64,000 nt of DNA from SG8-41 sp963802355. GTDB lineage: Bacteria; Pseudomonadota; Gammaproteobacteria; Burkholderiales; SG8-41. The stretch is from NCBI GenBank assembly GCA_963802355.1, contig CAWDIV010000039.1:62001-126000 (forward strand), written 5' to 3'. The translations under genes were made by a program, and so were the position numbers. Within the stretch, counting starts at the first letter, position 1; each line of letters opens with the position of its first letter. This document shows positions 16,228 to 25,046 of this stretch, piece by piece. Under the pieces are notes generated by a model. It was not told the DNA's origin. It did not search any database and was given only the letters and a program-made list of their open reading frames with translations.

Positions 16228-17511
16228 ATGACTGATTCGATCTGGGACGGACTTTCCGCGGTTGCGATAGTTGGGTTCATCGGGTTGGTACTGTTGCTAT
16301 CGATCATCATATGGTCGATCAGAAGCCACCGCGATCCCAGGCTGCGCATCGATTGCGATTCCTCCATCGACAAGCTCGTTCCATCCCTGGCCGGTCTGAC
16401 GCTCAGCACAGCCGTCGGCGGCAATTCTGTCGAAGTGTTCGAGAACGGCTCTTTCTTCGAGGTACTGCTGCACCGAATTCGATCGGCTCGCAAGTCGGTG
16501 CACTTCGAAACTTTCCTGTGGAAGGAAGGCGTGCTCGGCCAGCGCTTGGCGGACGCACTATCCGAGCGCGCTCGCGCGGGGGTGCGGGTGCGTGTCATGC
16601 TGGACGCAACGGGCTCGAAGGAAATCGGCGAGGCGGCAACGCGACAGATGGAAGAAGCCAAATGCAAAGTTGTCTTCTTCCATAGGAAGTCTCTCCGCAA
16701 CATCGGCGTGCTGAACGACCGGGACCATCGCAAGCTCGTCGTCATCGACGGCCGCGAAGCATTCGTGGGCGGCCATTGCATAGTCGACAACTGGCTGGGC
16801 GACGCCGAAGACGGGGAACACTTCGCCGACGTCAGCCTCGGATTGCGTGGGCCCATCGTGCACAGTGTGCAGGCCGCATTCAGCGAGAACTGGGTCGAGG
16901 AGACGGGCGAATTGTTCCTCGGAGACGAGGTATTTCCAGCCCTTGAACCGGAAGGCGACGTGCTGATTCATGCGGCATTCATCAAGCCCGAAGGTTCGCC
17001 GCCAGCCGTGAAAATTCTCCACCACACGGCCATATGCCTCGCTCGCAAGCGCATCTGGATTCAGAATCCTTATTTCATTCCAGAGCCCGAAGCAATCGAT
17101 GCATTCGGAGAAGCGGTTTCCCGCGGCGTCGATGTGCGCGTCATGATGCCTTCCACTGCCGGCTCCGATAACCCCATGGTGCAACACGCCGGACATCGCA
17201 ACTTCGAAAAGCTTCTATGCTGCGGCGTGCGTCTGTTCGAGTATCCGCACACACTGCTGCATCAAAAAGTAATGACCATCGATGGGGTATGGAGTGCGGT
17301 CGGCTCGAGCAACTTCGACGACCGGTCTTTCGAGACCAACGACGAAATCACGCTTGCAATCCTGGACGCCTCAACGGCGCAACGGCTCGATGCCGTCTTC
17401 GAGAAGTACGCACCACGCTGCAAGGAAATCGAGCTCGAGGCGTGGCGCAACCGCGGATGGCGCCACAAGCTGAAGGACAACGCCTTTTATATGCTCAACG
17501 AAGTGCTCTGA
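16228..17511 (+). CDS. cls: cardiolipin synthase-like phospholipase D protein
   Basis: 427 residues. N-terminal membrane helix (AVAIVGFIGLVLLLSIIIWS), then two phospholipase D domains with HKD motifs: DHRKLVVIDGREAFVGG and HQKVMTIDGVWSAVGSSNFD. This layout fits bacterial cardiolipin synthase of the ClsB/ClsC type (condensing phosphatidylglycerol or using PE), acting at the inner membrane. QNPYFIPEPEAIDAF matches the conserved segment between the domains. Only one N-terminal helix instead of the two of ClsA. Single-gene unit; symbol given for the family, not the exact isozyme. Confidence 0.88.
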   Translation: MTDSIWDGLSAVAIVGFIGLVLLLSIIIWSIRSHRDPRLRIDCDSSIDKLVPSLAGLTLSTAVGGNSVEVFENGSFFEVLLHRIRSARKSVHFETFLWKEGVLGQRLADALSERARAGVRVRVMLDATGSKEIGEAATRQMEEAKCKVVFFHRKSLRNIGVLNDRDHRKLVVIDGREAFVGGHCIVDNWLGDAEDGEHFADVSLGLRGPIVHSVQAAFSENWVEETGELFLGDEVFPALEPEGDVLIHAAFIKPEGSPPAVKILHHTAICLARKRIWIQNPYFIPEPEAIDAFGEAVSRGVDVRVMMPSTAGSDNPMVQHAGHRNFEKLLCCGVRLFEYPHTLLHQKVMTIDGVWSAVGSSNFDDRSFETNDEITLAILDASTAQRLDAVFEKYAPRCKEIELEAWRNRGWRHKLKDNAFYMLNEVL

Positions 17512-17542
17512 CCATGCGCCGGTAAAATCCACGGCGAAGAAC

Positions 17543-17563
17543 TCTTAGGGGATAGACCCCTAA
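17543..17563. repeat. palindrome CTTAGGGG-ATAGA-CCCCTAAG
   Basis: REP-like relative of the GGGGACAGACC family, 30 bp after the cls-like gene. Confidence 0.55.
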
Positions 17564-17650
17564 GCCGGCTCGCTTCTTCACCGCTTCACTATTTCACGCT
17601 GTTCGAGCATCGACCAATATCCCGGGTCGGACCAACGCAACGGGCACTCT

Positions 17651-17771
17651 GGAAGGATGAAGGATGAAGGATGAACGTGGAAGGAGGATCCTTCGACTGC
17701 GTGATGAGTGATGAGTGATGAGTGATGGGTGCCTGAGACTCGAAGGGGTGAAGCAGTGAAGTAGTGAAGCG
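17651..17771. repeat. composite GAAGGAT / GTGATGA / GTGAAGCA array
   Basis: GAAGGAT x4, then GGATCCTTCGACTGC, GTGATGA x4, then GTGAAGCA-type octamers. The central 80 bp recurs almost unchanged at 40,548-40,630. A truncated GGGTCGGACCAACGCAAC lies just left at 17,624. Confidence 0.8.
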
Positions 17772-17850
17772 ATGTGCGAACGACCAAGGAGCCAGGGGGG
17801 TCTTACTTATCAAGCGACACCCACCTCCGACTTCAGACCGACGGTGCTCT

Positions 17851-18132
17851 ATGACGACACTCCTGATGTGCTTGGCCGCCTGCGCTATGGTGGCGACGGC
17901 CGCCTACTCGCAATATCGTGTTCCCGCCTTTACCGAAGGCAGTCACAAGGTGCTGCTGACCCGCACGGTGCTTATCGCTACGGGCATTGCGCTGGGGTTT
18001 CTGGGGGCGCAGAGCTTTCCGAACGATCCGCTACTCGCTGTGTTTGCTTTCCTGATCGGGTTCGGTACGGTGCACGTTCCCGCGGCATTTATCCTGTTCG
18101 TGAAGCAGGAGCGGGGCGCCGGGAGGAGTTAA
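17851..18132 (+). CDS. small hypothetical membrane protein
   Basis: 93 residues with three hydrophobic helices (TLLMCLAACAMVATAAY, TVLIATGIALGFLGA, LLAVFAFLIGFGTVHVPAAF), probably an integral membrane protein. I use the ATG of MTTLLMC; an upstream GTG-containing extension is partly repeat array. No family recognised. Confidence 0.55.
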   Translation: MTTLLMCLAACAMVATAAYSQYRVPAFTEGSHKVLLTRTVLIATGIALGFLGAQSFPNDPLLAVFAFLIGFGTVHVPAAFILFVKQERGAGRS

Positions 18133-18229
18133 CGAGAGAAGCCCGGTTTCGCAGCCGCTCCGCTCGCCGGCCGGGCCTTGCGGCGAAAACGGTTTCGAGC
18201 GATCGGTAGTTTTTCACGCTCGATTCGGA

Positions 18230-18259
18230 GTGAAAAAAGTGTGCGCCGCCTTTTTTCAC
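18230..18259. terminator. hairpin GTGAAAAAAG / CTTTTTTCAC
   Basis: Ten-base perfect arms with a 10-base GC-rich loop, 100 bp after the small membrane protein gene. The U-rich half is in the stem, so it may act as a terminator or processing signal; low certainty. Confidence 0.35.
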
Positions 18260-18340
18260 TTCATAGGACCTCGTTTGGGCGATTATGCCTAACCAGAGGG
18301 AGACCGAACGGAGCATACTTATGCTTCAGGAGGTTTCCCC

Positions 18341-18811
18341 ATGTTTACGTTTCGTCACGGGTCCTTCGGTTCGTTGCTCGGAAAGATCGTTGCTGCATTT
18401 CGGAGTGATCGCCGGCAATCAGCGGAGGGAATACGTGACGCCGTTCCAGGCAAACCAAAGCTTGAGGTGTACCAGAATGAGAAATGGATTCCGCTTCGCG
18501 AGGCGGCGCAAATACTGTACAACGAACTTGATGGGACACATTGGAGGACGGCTGCAGACAGGGAAGACACCCCGGAGGCGCGATTGGACTACATGGCTCT
18601 ACATCTCGTTCACAACGCACCTATCGATGGCCGTTCTCCGCCGTCTAACGCGTATAAGCCTATTCCGCCGAGCGAATTCGACACAGGCATATTCAAGGGC
18701 GGCGGGAAATATTTTCAACGATATTACGAGTCTTACCTTACGTATCTCGACATGCGCATTAGGGCAGAGGATTTGCGAGACGCGGTCAAGAAAATGAAGG
18801 CTGGCAAATAG
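18341..18811 (+). CDS. hypothetical protein
   Basis: 156 residues; ATG with CAGGAGG nine bases upstream, a strong site. Contains KWIPLREAAQILYNELDGTH and YKPIPPSEFDTGIFKGGGKY then FQRYYESYLTYLDMRI; soluble, Tyr-rich in the second half, no signal peptide. I do not recognise the family. GC content is slightly lower than neighbours, which may indicate transfer. Confidence 0.65.
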   Translation: MFTFRHGSFGSLLGKIVAAFRSDRRQSAEGIRDAVPGKPKLEVYQNEKWIPLREAAQILYNELDGTHWRTAADREDTPEARLDYMALHLVHNAPIDGRSPPSNAYKPIPPSEFDTGIFKGGGKYFQRYYESYLTYLDMRIRAEDLRDAVKKMKAGK

Positions 18812-18943
18812 CTGACAGGCCCCTCATCGTATTTTGCGATGGGAACTCCATCCCTGCCTCGGCGGTCCCTTTGAAACCGGCCCGGTCGACGGCCGGCGGG
18901 GTCTCGTTCCCCGACTGATAGCTTACAAGTAAGTGGAGGCAGG

Positions 18944-19312
18944 ATGAAATTTCCGTCAATGATTGCGACGTTGGCCCTGCTCGCATGGGTTCCGGTCACC
19001 ATGGCGCAGGTTGGCCAGCCGCGGGTCGATCCGCCCTCGAGCTTCAGCGATGCCGAATTGAAATCGTTCGCAGCGATTGTAGTGGAGGTGCGACGCCTCG
19101 CCGATACCTACAATCCGAAGCTGGAAGCGGCACCGACCATCAGGGAACAGCAGCAGGTGGAGTTGGCGGCAACCGACGAGATGACGCGGGCCGTCACGCA
19201 GGAAGGCATGACGATCGAACGGTACCAGGAGATCCTGAAACGGTCCCTGACGGATCCCGAAGTCGGGAACAGGATCAAGCAGCACATCAAGGAGAACGCT
19301 GACAAGCCCTGA
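18944..19312 (+). CDS. DUF4168 secreted protein
   Basis: 122 residues: signal peptide (MIATLALLAWVPVTMAQ, cut near AQ) and the DUF4168 helical pattern SFSDAELKSFAAIVVEVRRL with NPKLEAAPTIREQQQV and EGMTIERYQEILKRSLTDPE. Members are small periplasmic helical proteins of unknown role. GGAGG lies six bases before the ATG. Followed by a dense repeat array. Confidence 0.8.
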   Translation: MKFPSMIATLALLAWVPVTMAQVGQPRVDPPSSFSDAELKSFAAIVVEVRRLADTYNPKLEAAPTIREQQQVELAATDEMTRAVTQEGMTIERYQEILKRSLTDPEVGNRIKQHIKENADKP

Positions 19313-19341
19313 GCCGTTGACGATGTGTCCCGCCAAGTAGC

Positions 19342-19470
19342 TCTTCATCCTTCCGCCTTCATCCTTCCGCCTTCATCCTTGCAGTACCAGCAGGTTCATC
19401 CTTCATCCTTCATCCCTCCACCTTGCCGTACCAGCAGGTCATCCTTCATCCTTCATCCCTCATCCTTCGG
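19342..19470. repeat. CTTCATC heptamer array with CGTACCAGCAGG spacers
   Basis: About 13 CATCCTT/CATCCCT units (GGATGAAG on the other strand) interrupted by two GTACCAGCAGGT blocks about 50 bp apart. Confidence 0.8.
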
Positions 19471-19473
19471 AAA

Positions 19474-19580
19474 CTACTGCCGCTTGATCCCCGCCGCCGT
19501 GGCCACTTCCTGCCACCGCGCGATCTCCGAGCGGCAAAGGATGACCCGAGCGCTGCGGGAGATCCGCTTGTAACCGGCTA
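19474..19580 (-). pseudogene. Bug-type solute-binding protein, C-terminal remnant
   Basis: The minus strand ends RSEIARWQEVATAAGIKRQ-stop, the standard C-terminus of Bug (TctC-like) periplasmic receptors of Burkholderiales. Only about 30 residues remain, next to the heptamer array. Confidence 0.55.
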
Positions 19581-19605
19581 GGTGCCAAGACGCTAACTCT
19601 TCCAA

Positions 19606-19856
19606 CCGGGGGATTGGGGGCGGGATGGGGTGCCACTAACAGGAAAAGCATCGCAGGGCACGCCGGAGCCGACCCGTCGGCGCGACATTCTGCCCAACAC
19701 GAGAAAAGACGGGAGATGGGGGCGGGATGGGGGAAACCTCTTCCTCCCCTAGAAGAGCAGGACCAACGCCTGGGTTGGGTGCGGACTTGGCGCCCGTAGA
19801 GGCGCCCGAGCAGCGCAGCCACGACCGGGAATTCGGCGAGGACTGTCGAACCAGAG
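19606..19856. repeat. GC-rich dispersed repeat (GGAGATGGGGGCGGGATGGG)
   Basis: The 145-bp stretch 19,708-19,856 (start GGGAGATGGGGGCGGGATGG, end GGCGAGGACTGTC) is repeated at 23,855-23,996; a shorter copy of its first 25 bp is at 19,606. The remaining DNA to 20,410 holds no gene I can recognise apart from the promoter of the CpxP-like gene. Confidence 0.6.
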
Positions 19857-20410
19857 TGTCGGTATTTACCGTGACTCGGGAAGCGTTCACAACACCGTAT
19901 TTAGGCGTCACCGGTAAGTGAGTTCCGCAGCCGCCGGTCGGGGCGAGCAGCGCAGGGTTTACCGCTACGAGCTTGCGAGGTGGCGGCGCCGGGTCGGGCG
20001 ACGAGGCCGTGCCCAGCCCAGGCGCCCATGGCAACGGTTTTATCCTGCCCTTCGGTCACGTGCTTTGCGGCACCATGAGGACCGGCGGGTCGGCGGAGGC
20101 GAAACCTCTTAGGAGATGCCGTCCGCTCGCCGCCGATGTCGAGCAGCCGCTCCCTGACATTCCGCATCTGCAGCACGCCCGCGACATCGTCGCGTATCAG
20201 CGACACGAGCTCGCGGGGAGTGTTGCAGGCGCGAAGATGCCCTACCAGGAGAGGATCTCGAAGCCGGGCACCTCTTTGGGGATTTTCGACTTCAGCGAAG
20301 CTCGCCGGCGTCTTTACATAACTTTACCTTCCGGACAAACCGCGCTTACCTGGGGCGGCGAGACTGCTTTCCCGGGGGGATGTTCCCCGCAACCCAGGAA
20401 AGGATCGACC

Positions 20411-20938
20411 ATGGAAACGCAAAACCCGAATTCGGAAAAACGCCGCCGCTTCTTCAAGCGCGCCGCGATCGCCGCCCTTATCGCAGGGATCGCTGCGGGG
20501 GTCGGCTACAAGACTTTTGCTTATGACGGCTACGGCGGCTGGCACCGCGGCGGCTTCGCGGCCGGCCCGCTCGATCCGGCGCAGGTGGACAAGCACCTCG
20601 AGCGCATGCTCCGGCACCTGTACGTCGAGATCGACGCCACGGAGGAGCAGAAGCAGAGGTTGGCACCCATCGTGAAGCAGGCGGCAAAGGACCTGCTGCC
20701 GCTACACGACAGGATGCACGCTGCTCGCGGCCAGGCGATCGAGCTGTTTTCGGGCGACACCATCGACCGCGGCGCGATCGAAGCGCTGCGCGCCGAGCAC
20801 CTCCAGCTCGCCGAGCAGGCGTCCCGGCGTATCGCGCAGGTCCTCGCCGACGCCGGCGAGGTGCTGACCCCCGCGCAGCGCAAGCAACTCACCGAGCACA
20901 TCGGAAAGCGCCACCACCATCGGTGGCACCACGGCTGA
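20411..20938 (+). CDS. CpxP/Spy-like periplasmic protein
   Basis: 175 residues. Basic start and hydrophobic signal (FFKRAAIAALIAGIAAGVGY), then a helical domain with LDPAQVDKHLERMLRHLYVE, LLPLHDRMHAARGQAI and a late LTPAQRKQLTEHI, an LTxxQ-type motif. The C-terminus is His-rich (GKRHHHRWHHG), suggesting metal binding. CpxP/Spy proteins are stress chaperones and repress their sensor kinase. It precedes an OmpR-type regulator and a kinase by 69 bp, supporting such a role. Confidence 0.8.
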   Translation: METQNPNSEKRRRFFKRAAIAALIAGIAAGVGYKTFAYDGYGGWHRGGFAAGPLDPAQVDKHLERMLRHLYVEIDATEEQKQRLAPIVKQAAKDLLPLHDRMHAARGQAIELFSGDTIDRGAIEALRAEHLQLAEQASRRIAQVLADAGEVLTPAQRKQLTEHIGKRHHHRWHHG

Positions 20939-21007
20939 GACGCGCGCCGGCTTGCGGCGCAATGCGGCGGCGCATACAGTGCCACCCTACTCGAAGCCGA
21001 GGGCGGC

Positions 21008-21694
21008 ATGGCCGAGCGCATTCTGCTGATCGAAGACGACCCCCGCCTCGCCGAGATGGTTTCGGAGTACCTCGCCGAGGCGGGGTTTCGCGTCGCGGTC
21101 GCCGCCGAGGGCCACGCTGGGCTCGAGCGGGCCGCGCGCGAGCCTTTCGACGCCCTGGTTCTCGACCTCACGCTGCCTGACATGGACGGGCTCGAGGTGT
21201 GCCGCGAGCTGCGCGCGAAGTCCGACACCCCGGTGCTGATGCTGACCGCGCGCGGCGACGCCGCCGACCGCATCGTCGGGCTGGAGCTCGGCGCCGACGA
21301 CTATCTGCCTAAGCCGTTCCAGCCGCGCGAGCTGCTCGCGCGGTTGCGCGCCATCCTGCGGCGCGGGAAGTCGAAGGGACGGACGCCGCTCCTGCGGTTC
21401 GGGCGTCTTGAGATCGACCGCGACTCGCGCAGCGTGCGCGTGGGGGGCGAGGAGCGGGTCCTCACCGGTTACCAGTTCGCGCTGCTCGTCGTGCTCGCCG
21501 AGAACGCCGGGCGCGTGCTCGCCCGGGAAACGCTGATGGACCTCGTCAAGGGCGAGGCGCTGGAGGCCTTCGACCGCTCGATCGACGTGCACGTGTCGCG
21601 CATCCGCGCCGCGATCGAGGACGACCCGAAGAGGCCGCGGCGCATCGTCACGGTTCGCGGCGCCGGCTACGTTTTCGCCAGAGCGCAGGACTGA
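21008..21694 (+). CDS. OmpR/CpxR-type response regulator
   Basis: 228 residues. Receiver: acidic pocket LIEDD (9-11), phospho-acceptor Asp53 in LVLDLTLPDMDG, Thr in MLTARG, Lys in PKPFQP. C-terminal winged helix (about 130-225) with RVLTGYQFALLVVLAENAGR and SIDVHVSRIRAAIEDDPKRP ending in VRGAGYVF. Its last base overlaps the first of the kinase ATG (TGATG), so the two are translationally coupled. With the CpxP-like gene it forms a three-gene envelope-stress cassette. Confidence 0.95.
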   Translation: MAERILLIEDDPRLAEMVSEYLAEAGFRVAVAAEGHAGLERAAREPFDALVLDLTLPDMDGLEVCRELRAKSDTPVLMLTARGDAADRIVGLELGADDYLPKPFQPRELLARLRAILRRGKSKGRTPLLRFGRLEIDRDSRSVRVGGEERVLTGYQFALLVVLAENAGRVLARETLMDLVKGEALEAFDRSIDVHVSRIRAAIEDDPKRPRRIVTVRGAGYVFARAQD

Positions 21695-22944
21695 TGCGAC
21701 GCCTGTATCTGCGCATCTACCTCGCGGTGCTCGCGAGCCTCGCGATATTCGCGCTCGCCATGGCGCTGCTCTGGCATCGCTATGCCGGTGACGGCCCGCC
21801 GGCGCAGGCGCTGGAAGTGGCGGCGACCCTGGCGCGAAACATCCTCCCGCCCGCCGACGCGCCGAAAACGGTGCAGCAAGCCGCGCTCGAGCGGCTCGCC
21901 GCCGACCTGCGCGCCGATGTCGCGCTGTTCGGTCCCGATCGCTCCTTGCTCGCCGCAGTGGGCGACCCCTTGCCCGCGCCCGAAGCGGGCCGCGAAGGCC
22001 AATGGGCACACCGCTGGGGCAGCGGGTCGGTGTGGGGCGTGCGCTTGCTCGACGGGCGCTGGCTGGCGGCGAGAGTGCCGCATGGCCATGGATACGCAGC
22101 CTATCGGTTGTTCCTGATGATCGCGCTGCTCGCGCTCGCCGTGGGCGTCGGCGCCTACCCGGTCGCGCGGCGCCTGACGCGGCGCCTGGAGCGTCTGCAG
22201 GCGGGAGTGGAGTCGCTCGGGGCCGGCGACCTCTCGGCGCGCGTAACGATCGAAGGACGCGACGAAGTGGCGCGGCTTGCCGGAAGCTTCAACCAGGCCG
22301 CGGGCCGCATCGAAGAGCTGGTAGGCGCTCACAAGACGCTGCTCGCCAATGCTTCGCACGAGCTGCGCACGCCCCTTGCGCGGATCCGCATGGCGGTCGA
22401 ATTGATGAAAGAGGACGCCGACCCGCGGCGCAAGGCGGAGTTGGAGCGAGATATCGCGGAGATCGACGCTCTGATAGACGAAATCCTGCTCGCGAGCCGC
22501 CTCGATGCGGTCAAGGACCTGGAGAAGATCGAAGAGGTGGACCTGCTCGCCCTCGCCGCGGAAGAATGCGCGCGCTACGAGAACGCGGAGCTGGACGGCC
22601 GGCCGGTTGCGGTTCGTGGTGATCCGCGGCTGCTTCGCCGCATGATCCGCAATCTCCTGGAGAACGCGAAGCACCACGGTGCGCCGCCGATCGAAGTGCG
22701 CGTGACGGACACGCCGGAGGGCGCGGAGATTTCGGTATGCGACTGCGGCGCAGGGATCGCCGCGGCCGAGCGCGAGCGCGTGTTCGAGCCCTTCTACCGC
22801 GCCGGGAGCCGGCAGGGCTCGGGACTGGGGCTCTCGCTCGTGCGGCAGATCGCGCGCCGGCACGGCGGCGAGGCGCGCTGCGCAGATCGGCAAGGGCGGG
22901 GCAGTTGTATCGTCATAGCCTTGCCTGCGGCGCAACACAAGTGA
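21694..22944 (+). CDS. sensor histidine kinase (CpxA-like)
   Basis: 416 residues. Two membrane helices (LAVLASLAIFALAMALLW and LFLMIALLALAVGVGAYPVA) bracket a periplasmic sensor of about 100 residues. HAMP linker (RLERLQAGVESLGAGDLSAR), phospho-acceptor His in NASHELRTPLAR, N box NLLENAKHHG, G1 DCGAGI, F/G2 FEPFYRAG and GSGLGLSL. All catalytic motifs are intact. It should phosphorylate the regulator encoded just upstream, probably on envelope or metal stress. Confidence 0.95.
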   Translation: MRRLYLRIYLAVLASLAIFALAMALLWHRYAGDGPPAQALEVAATLARNILPPADAPKTVQQAALERLAADLRADVALFGPDRSLLAAVGDPLPAPEAGREGQWAHRWGSGSVWGVRLLDGRWLAARVPHGHGYAAYRLFLMIALLALAVGVGAYPVARRLTRRLERLQAGVESLGAGDLSARVTIEGRDEVARLAGSFNQAAGRIEELVGAHKTLLANASHELRTPLARIRMAVELMKEDADPRRKAELERDIAEIDALIDEILLASRLDAVKDLEKIEEVDLLALAAEECARYENAELDGRPVAVRGDPRLLRRMIRNLLENAKHHGAPPIEVRVTDTPEGAEISVCDCGAGIAAAERERVFEPFYRAGSRQGSGLGLSLVRQIARRHGGEARCADRQGRGSCIVIALPAAQHK

Positions 22945-22993
22945 AGGAATGACGCCGACGGGGTCAGGTTAAGACGACCACGCAGCTTAGCGG

Positions 22994-23083
22994 CTTAGTC
23001 GTCTGTCCCCTAAGACGCTTCCTTTTTTCGGCCCGTTTTGAGCCTTAGCGCAGCGTTTTCGACGGCGAAACCAAGCTTCTAAG
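22994..23083. repeat. REP-like palindrome plus GCTTAGA element relic (copy 4)
   Basis: CTTAGTCGTCTGTCCCCTAA is followed by TTTTTTCGGCCCGTTTTGAG and then CTTAGCGCAGCGTTTTC...CTTCTAAGC, a divergent member of the 42-bp family. Confidence 0.5.
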
Positions 23084-23187
23084 CAGAGTCCTTCTCTGAG
23101 CACGCGCTAAGATATCCGCGCGGGCGGCGCATACGCGATGCAGGGACACACGAGTTGAGTGCATCTCGAAAGCTGGAAGGCAGAGGG

Positions 23188-23838
23188 ATGAGGGAACGCC
23201 GAACAGTTGTAGGAATTGACGTCGGAGGTGTCCGCAAAGGCTTCCACGCTGTCGCCCTCCGCGACGGCGCCTTTCTCGATCGCACCGAATCCGGTTCCCC
23301 GGCCGAAATAGCCGCCTGGTGCCGCGCGCGCGACGCGCGAGTTGTGGCCATCGATGCGCCGTGCCGCTGGCGCGTGAACGGCAAGGCACGCGCTTGCGAG
23401 CGAGATCTGGCGGGTGCGCGTATCTCCTGTTTTTCCACCCCCAGTCGTGAGAAGGCGAGTGGGAATCCGTTTTACGCCTGGATGATTAACGGCGCGGCAC
23501 TCTATGAGCGACTGGAAGAGGCCTTTCCACTATTCGACGGCCGGCTGAGTGCGCAACCGATGTGCGTCGAGACGTTTCCCCAGGCAGTCGCATACGCGCT
23601 GGCCGGGAAGGCTTTACCGGCGAAGGAGAAGAAGCAGAACCGCCGAGAAGTGCTTCGCGCCGCCAACTTGGACGTGACCAAACTTCCGAATATCGACTAT
23701 GTCGATGCCGCCTTATGTGCTTTGGCAGCTGACCATCTGCTGCGAGGTAGCTTCAAGGCGTACGGAACTGCGGACGATGGATTCATTGTTGTCCCGCAAA
23801 TACCAAAGCTGCCCGCTGCGCACTCCGCGACACAGTGA
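23188..23838 (+). CDS. DUF429 protein (RNase H-like fold)
   Basis: 216 residues. Starts VVGIDVGGVRKGFHAVALRD, the first beta strands and Asp of the DUF429 RNase H-like fold, then VVAIDAPCRW with a second Asp, SCFSTPSREKASGNPFYAWM, METFPQAVAYAL-type (VETFPQAVAYALAG), and DYVDAALCALAADHLLRG at the end. ATG chosen with GAGGG before it; an in-frame TTG at 23,155 is possible. Predicted nuclease-like protein of unknown substrate. Confidence 0.85.
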   Translation: MRERRTVVGIDVGGVRKGFHAVALRDGAFLDRTESGSPAEIAAWCRARDARVVAIDAPCRWRVNGKARACERDLAGARISCFSTPSREKASGNPFYAWMINGAALYERLEEAFPLFDGRLSAQPMCVETFPQAVAYALAGKALPAKEKKQNRREVLRAANLDVTKLPNIDYVDAALCALAADHLLRGSFKAYGTADDGFIVVPQIPKLPAAHSATQ

Positions 23839-23854
23839 TCTCGAATTGAAGCGA

Positions 23855-23996
23855 ACCGGGAGATGGGGGCGGGATGGGGGATCATTCCAACTTTTAGCGA
23901 GACGCGGGTCGAAGACATGGTGCTTGAGACTGGCGCCCCGTTGGAGACGGCCGAGCAGCACAGACACGGCCGGTATTTTCGGCGAGGACTGACCTG
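23855..23996. repeat. GC-rich dispersed repeat, second copy
   Basis: Matches 19,708-19,856 at both ends (GGGAGATGGGGGCGGGATGG and CGGCGAGGACTG) and in GCCGAGCAGC in the middle. The following stretch to 24,343 shows no gene; the promoter of the secreted protein at 24,344 should be there. Confidence 0.6.
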
Positions 23997-24343
23997 CTTG
24001 ATATCGTCATAATCCAAGTCAAGGGCGGAAGCTCTCCCATGTCCGCTTACCGCTAATACTTTCGTCTTACCTCTTTTGCCGTATTCACCCCCATCTTGGT
24101 CTCCTGTAGTTTGGAACCAAGCACAAACGCGGGAGTTGAGTACGATTCTCTCGTACGTCCTGGAGCAGGAATCGGCGACGAAAAACCGATTTCGATTGCG
24201 CCTTGCTGAGCCCTTAAGCTTGGACACAGTCATGCTGTCCTCTCTCTCCAGGGCCCGGTTGACGATCTTGCAGTCATACACGCAGGTGTCCACTCGGAAG
24301 ATGACAACTACTCAATTTAGTCGTTCAACATCAGGAGATGACC

Positions 24344-24871
24344 ATGAATCACATGAATATGAAATCAGCTCTCACACTTGGTTTAGCGTTTACCGTATCC
24401 ATGTTCGGCTCTTTGGGTGCTGCGCCCAAGGCGTATGCACAAATACAAACACAAATTTCGCCGCCTTGGACAAGTCACCCGGGGACCGTCTGCAAGGCCT
24501 CGAACCCTAACCAGGCACTCGACTACTCACCCTGGGGGGACGTCGAGAATGAACAACTTTATGAGATCTGGGTAACCTGTCCTTTGATGAGGGCCAAGCA
24601 GGAGAATGATAAGGGCGCCCACATCGAGGTGTACGTCACCCACATTGGCTCGCAGCACACCTTCTGCAAGGCCTACAGCCATGGCTACAATGGGACTTCT
24701 CTCGCGTTTGCTCAAGAAGGCTGGACCGGCTCTGGAGATGGCAAAGTGATCCTCGACCTCGCCTATAAGAACGGTGCTAGCAATTATTTGAGCTTCTACG
24801 TCGTGAATTGCCAAATTCCGGGTAAGGATAAGGGACGGCTCAAGAGCATACTACTTAAAGAGTCTGTTTGA
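24344..24871 (+). CDS. secreted hypothetical protein
   Basis: 175 residues. Signal peptide (ALTLGLAFTVSMFGSLGAAP, cut at AYA-QIQ). Mature part has four cysteines (GTVCKASN, WVTCPLM, HTFCKAY, VVNCQI) that could form two disulfides, and a beta-rich pattern (GDGKVILDLAYKNGASNYLS). I use the second ATG because CAGGAG is 7 bases upstream of it. No family recognised. GC is lower than neighbours, suggesting acquisition. Confidence 0.7.
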   Translation: MNHMNMKSALTLGLAFTVSMFGSLGAAPKAYAQIQTQISPPWTSHPGTVCKASNPNQALDYSPWGDVENEQLYEIWVTCPLMRAKQENDKGAHIEVYVTHIGSQHTFCKAYSHGYNGTSLAFAQEGWTGSGDGKVILDLAYKNGASNYLSFYVVNCQIPGKDKGRLKSILLKESV

Positions 24872-24919
24872 GGAATGAGCGGGGCGTCGGTCTTGGAAGC
24901 TGGGAGTGCGATGGAAATC

Positions 24920-24948
24920 TTAGGGGACAGACCTGGTCTGTCCCCTAA
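24920..24948. repeat. perfect REP-like palindrome
   Basis: TTAGGGGACAGACC, one base, GGTCTGTCCCCTAA: 14-bp perfect arms, 50 bp after the secreted-protein gene. It would fold into a strong hairpin. Confidence 0.75.
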
Positions 24949-25046
24949 CGCTCTCTAAGAGCGGCGCGGTGCCTAACGCGATGCAGCGGCACGCTCAAGA
25001 GCAAGGACGAAGGAATCCGGCCGCTGCTACCCATCAGTTTAGGGCG

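Noticed and set aside
20987..22938. Two long antisense frames opposite the two-component genes
   Set aside because: Arise from GC-rich third positions; the sense genes have all catalytic motifs.
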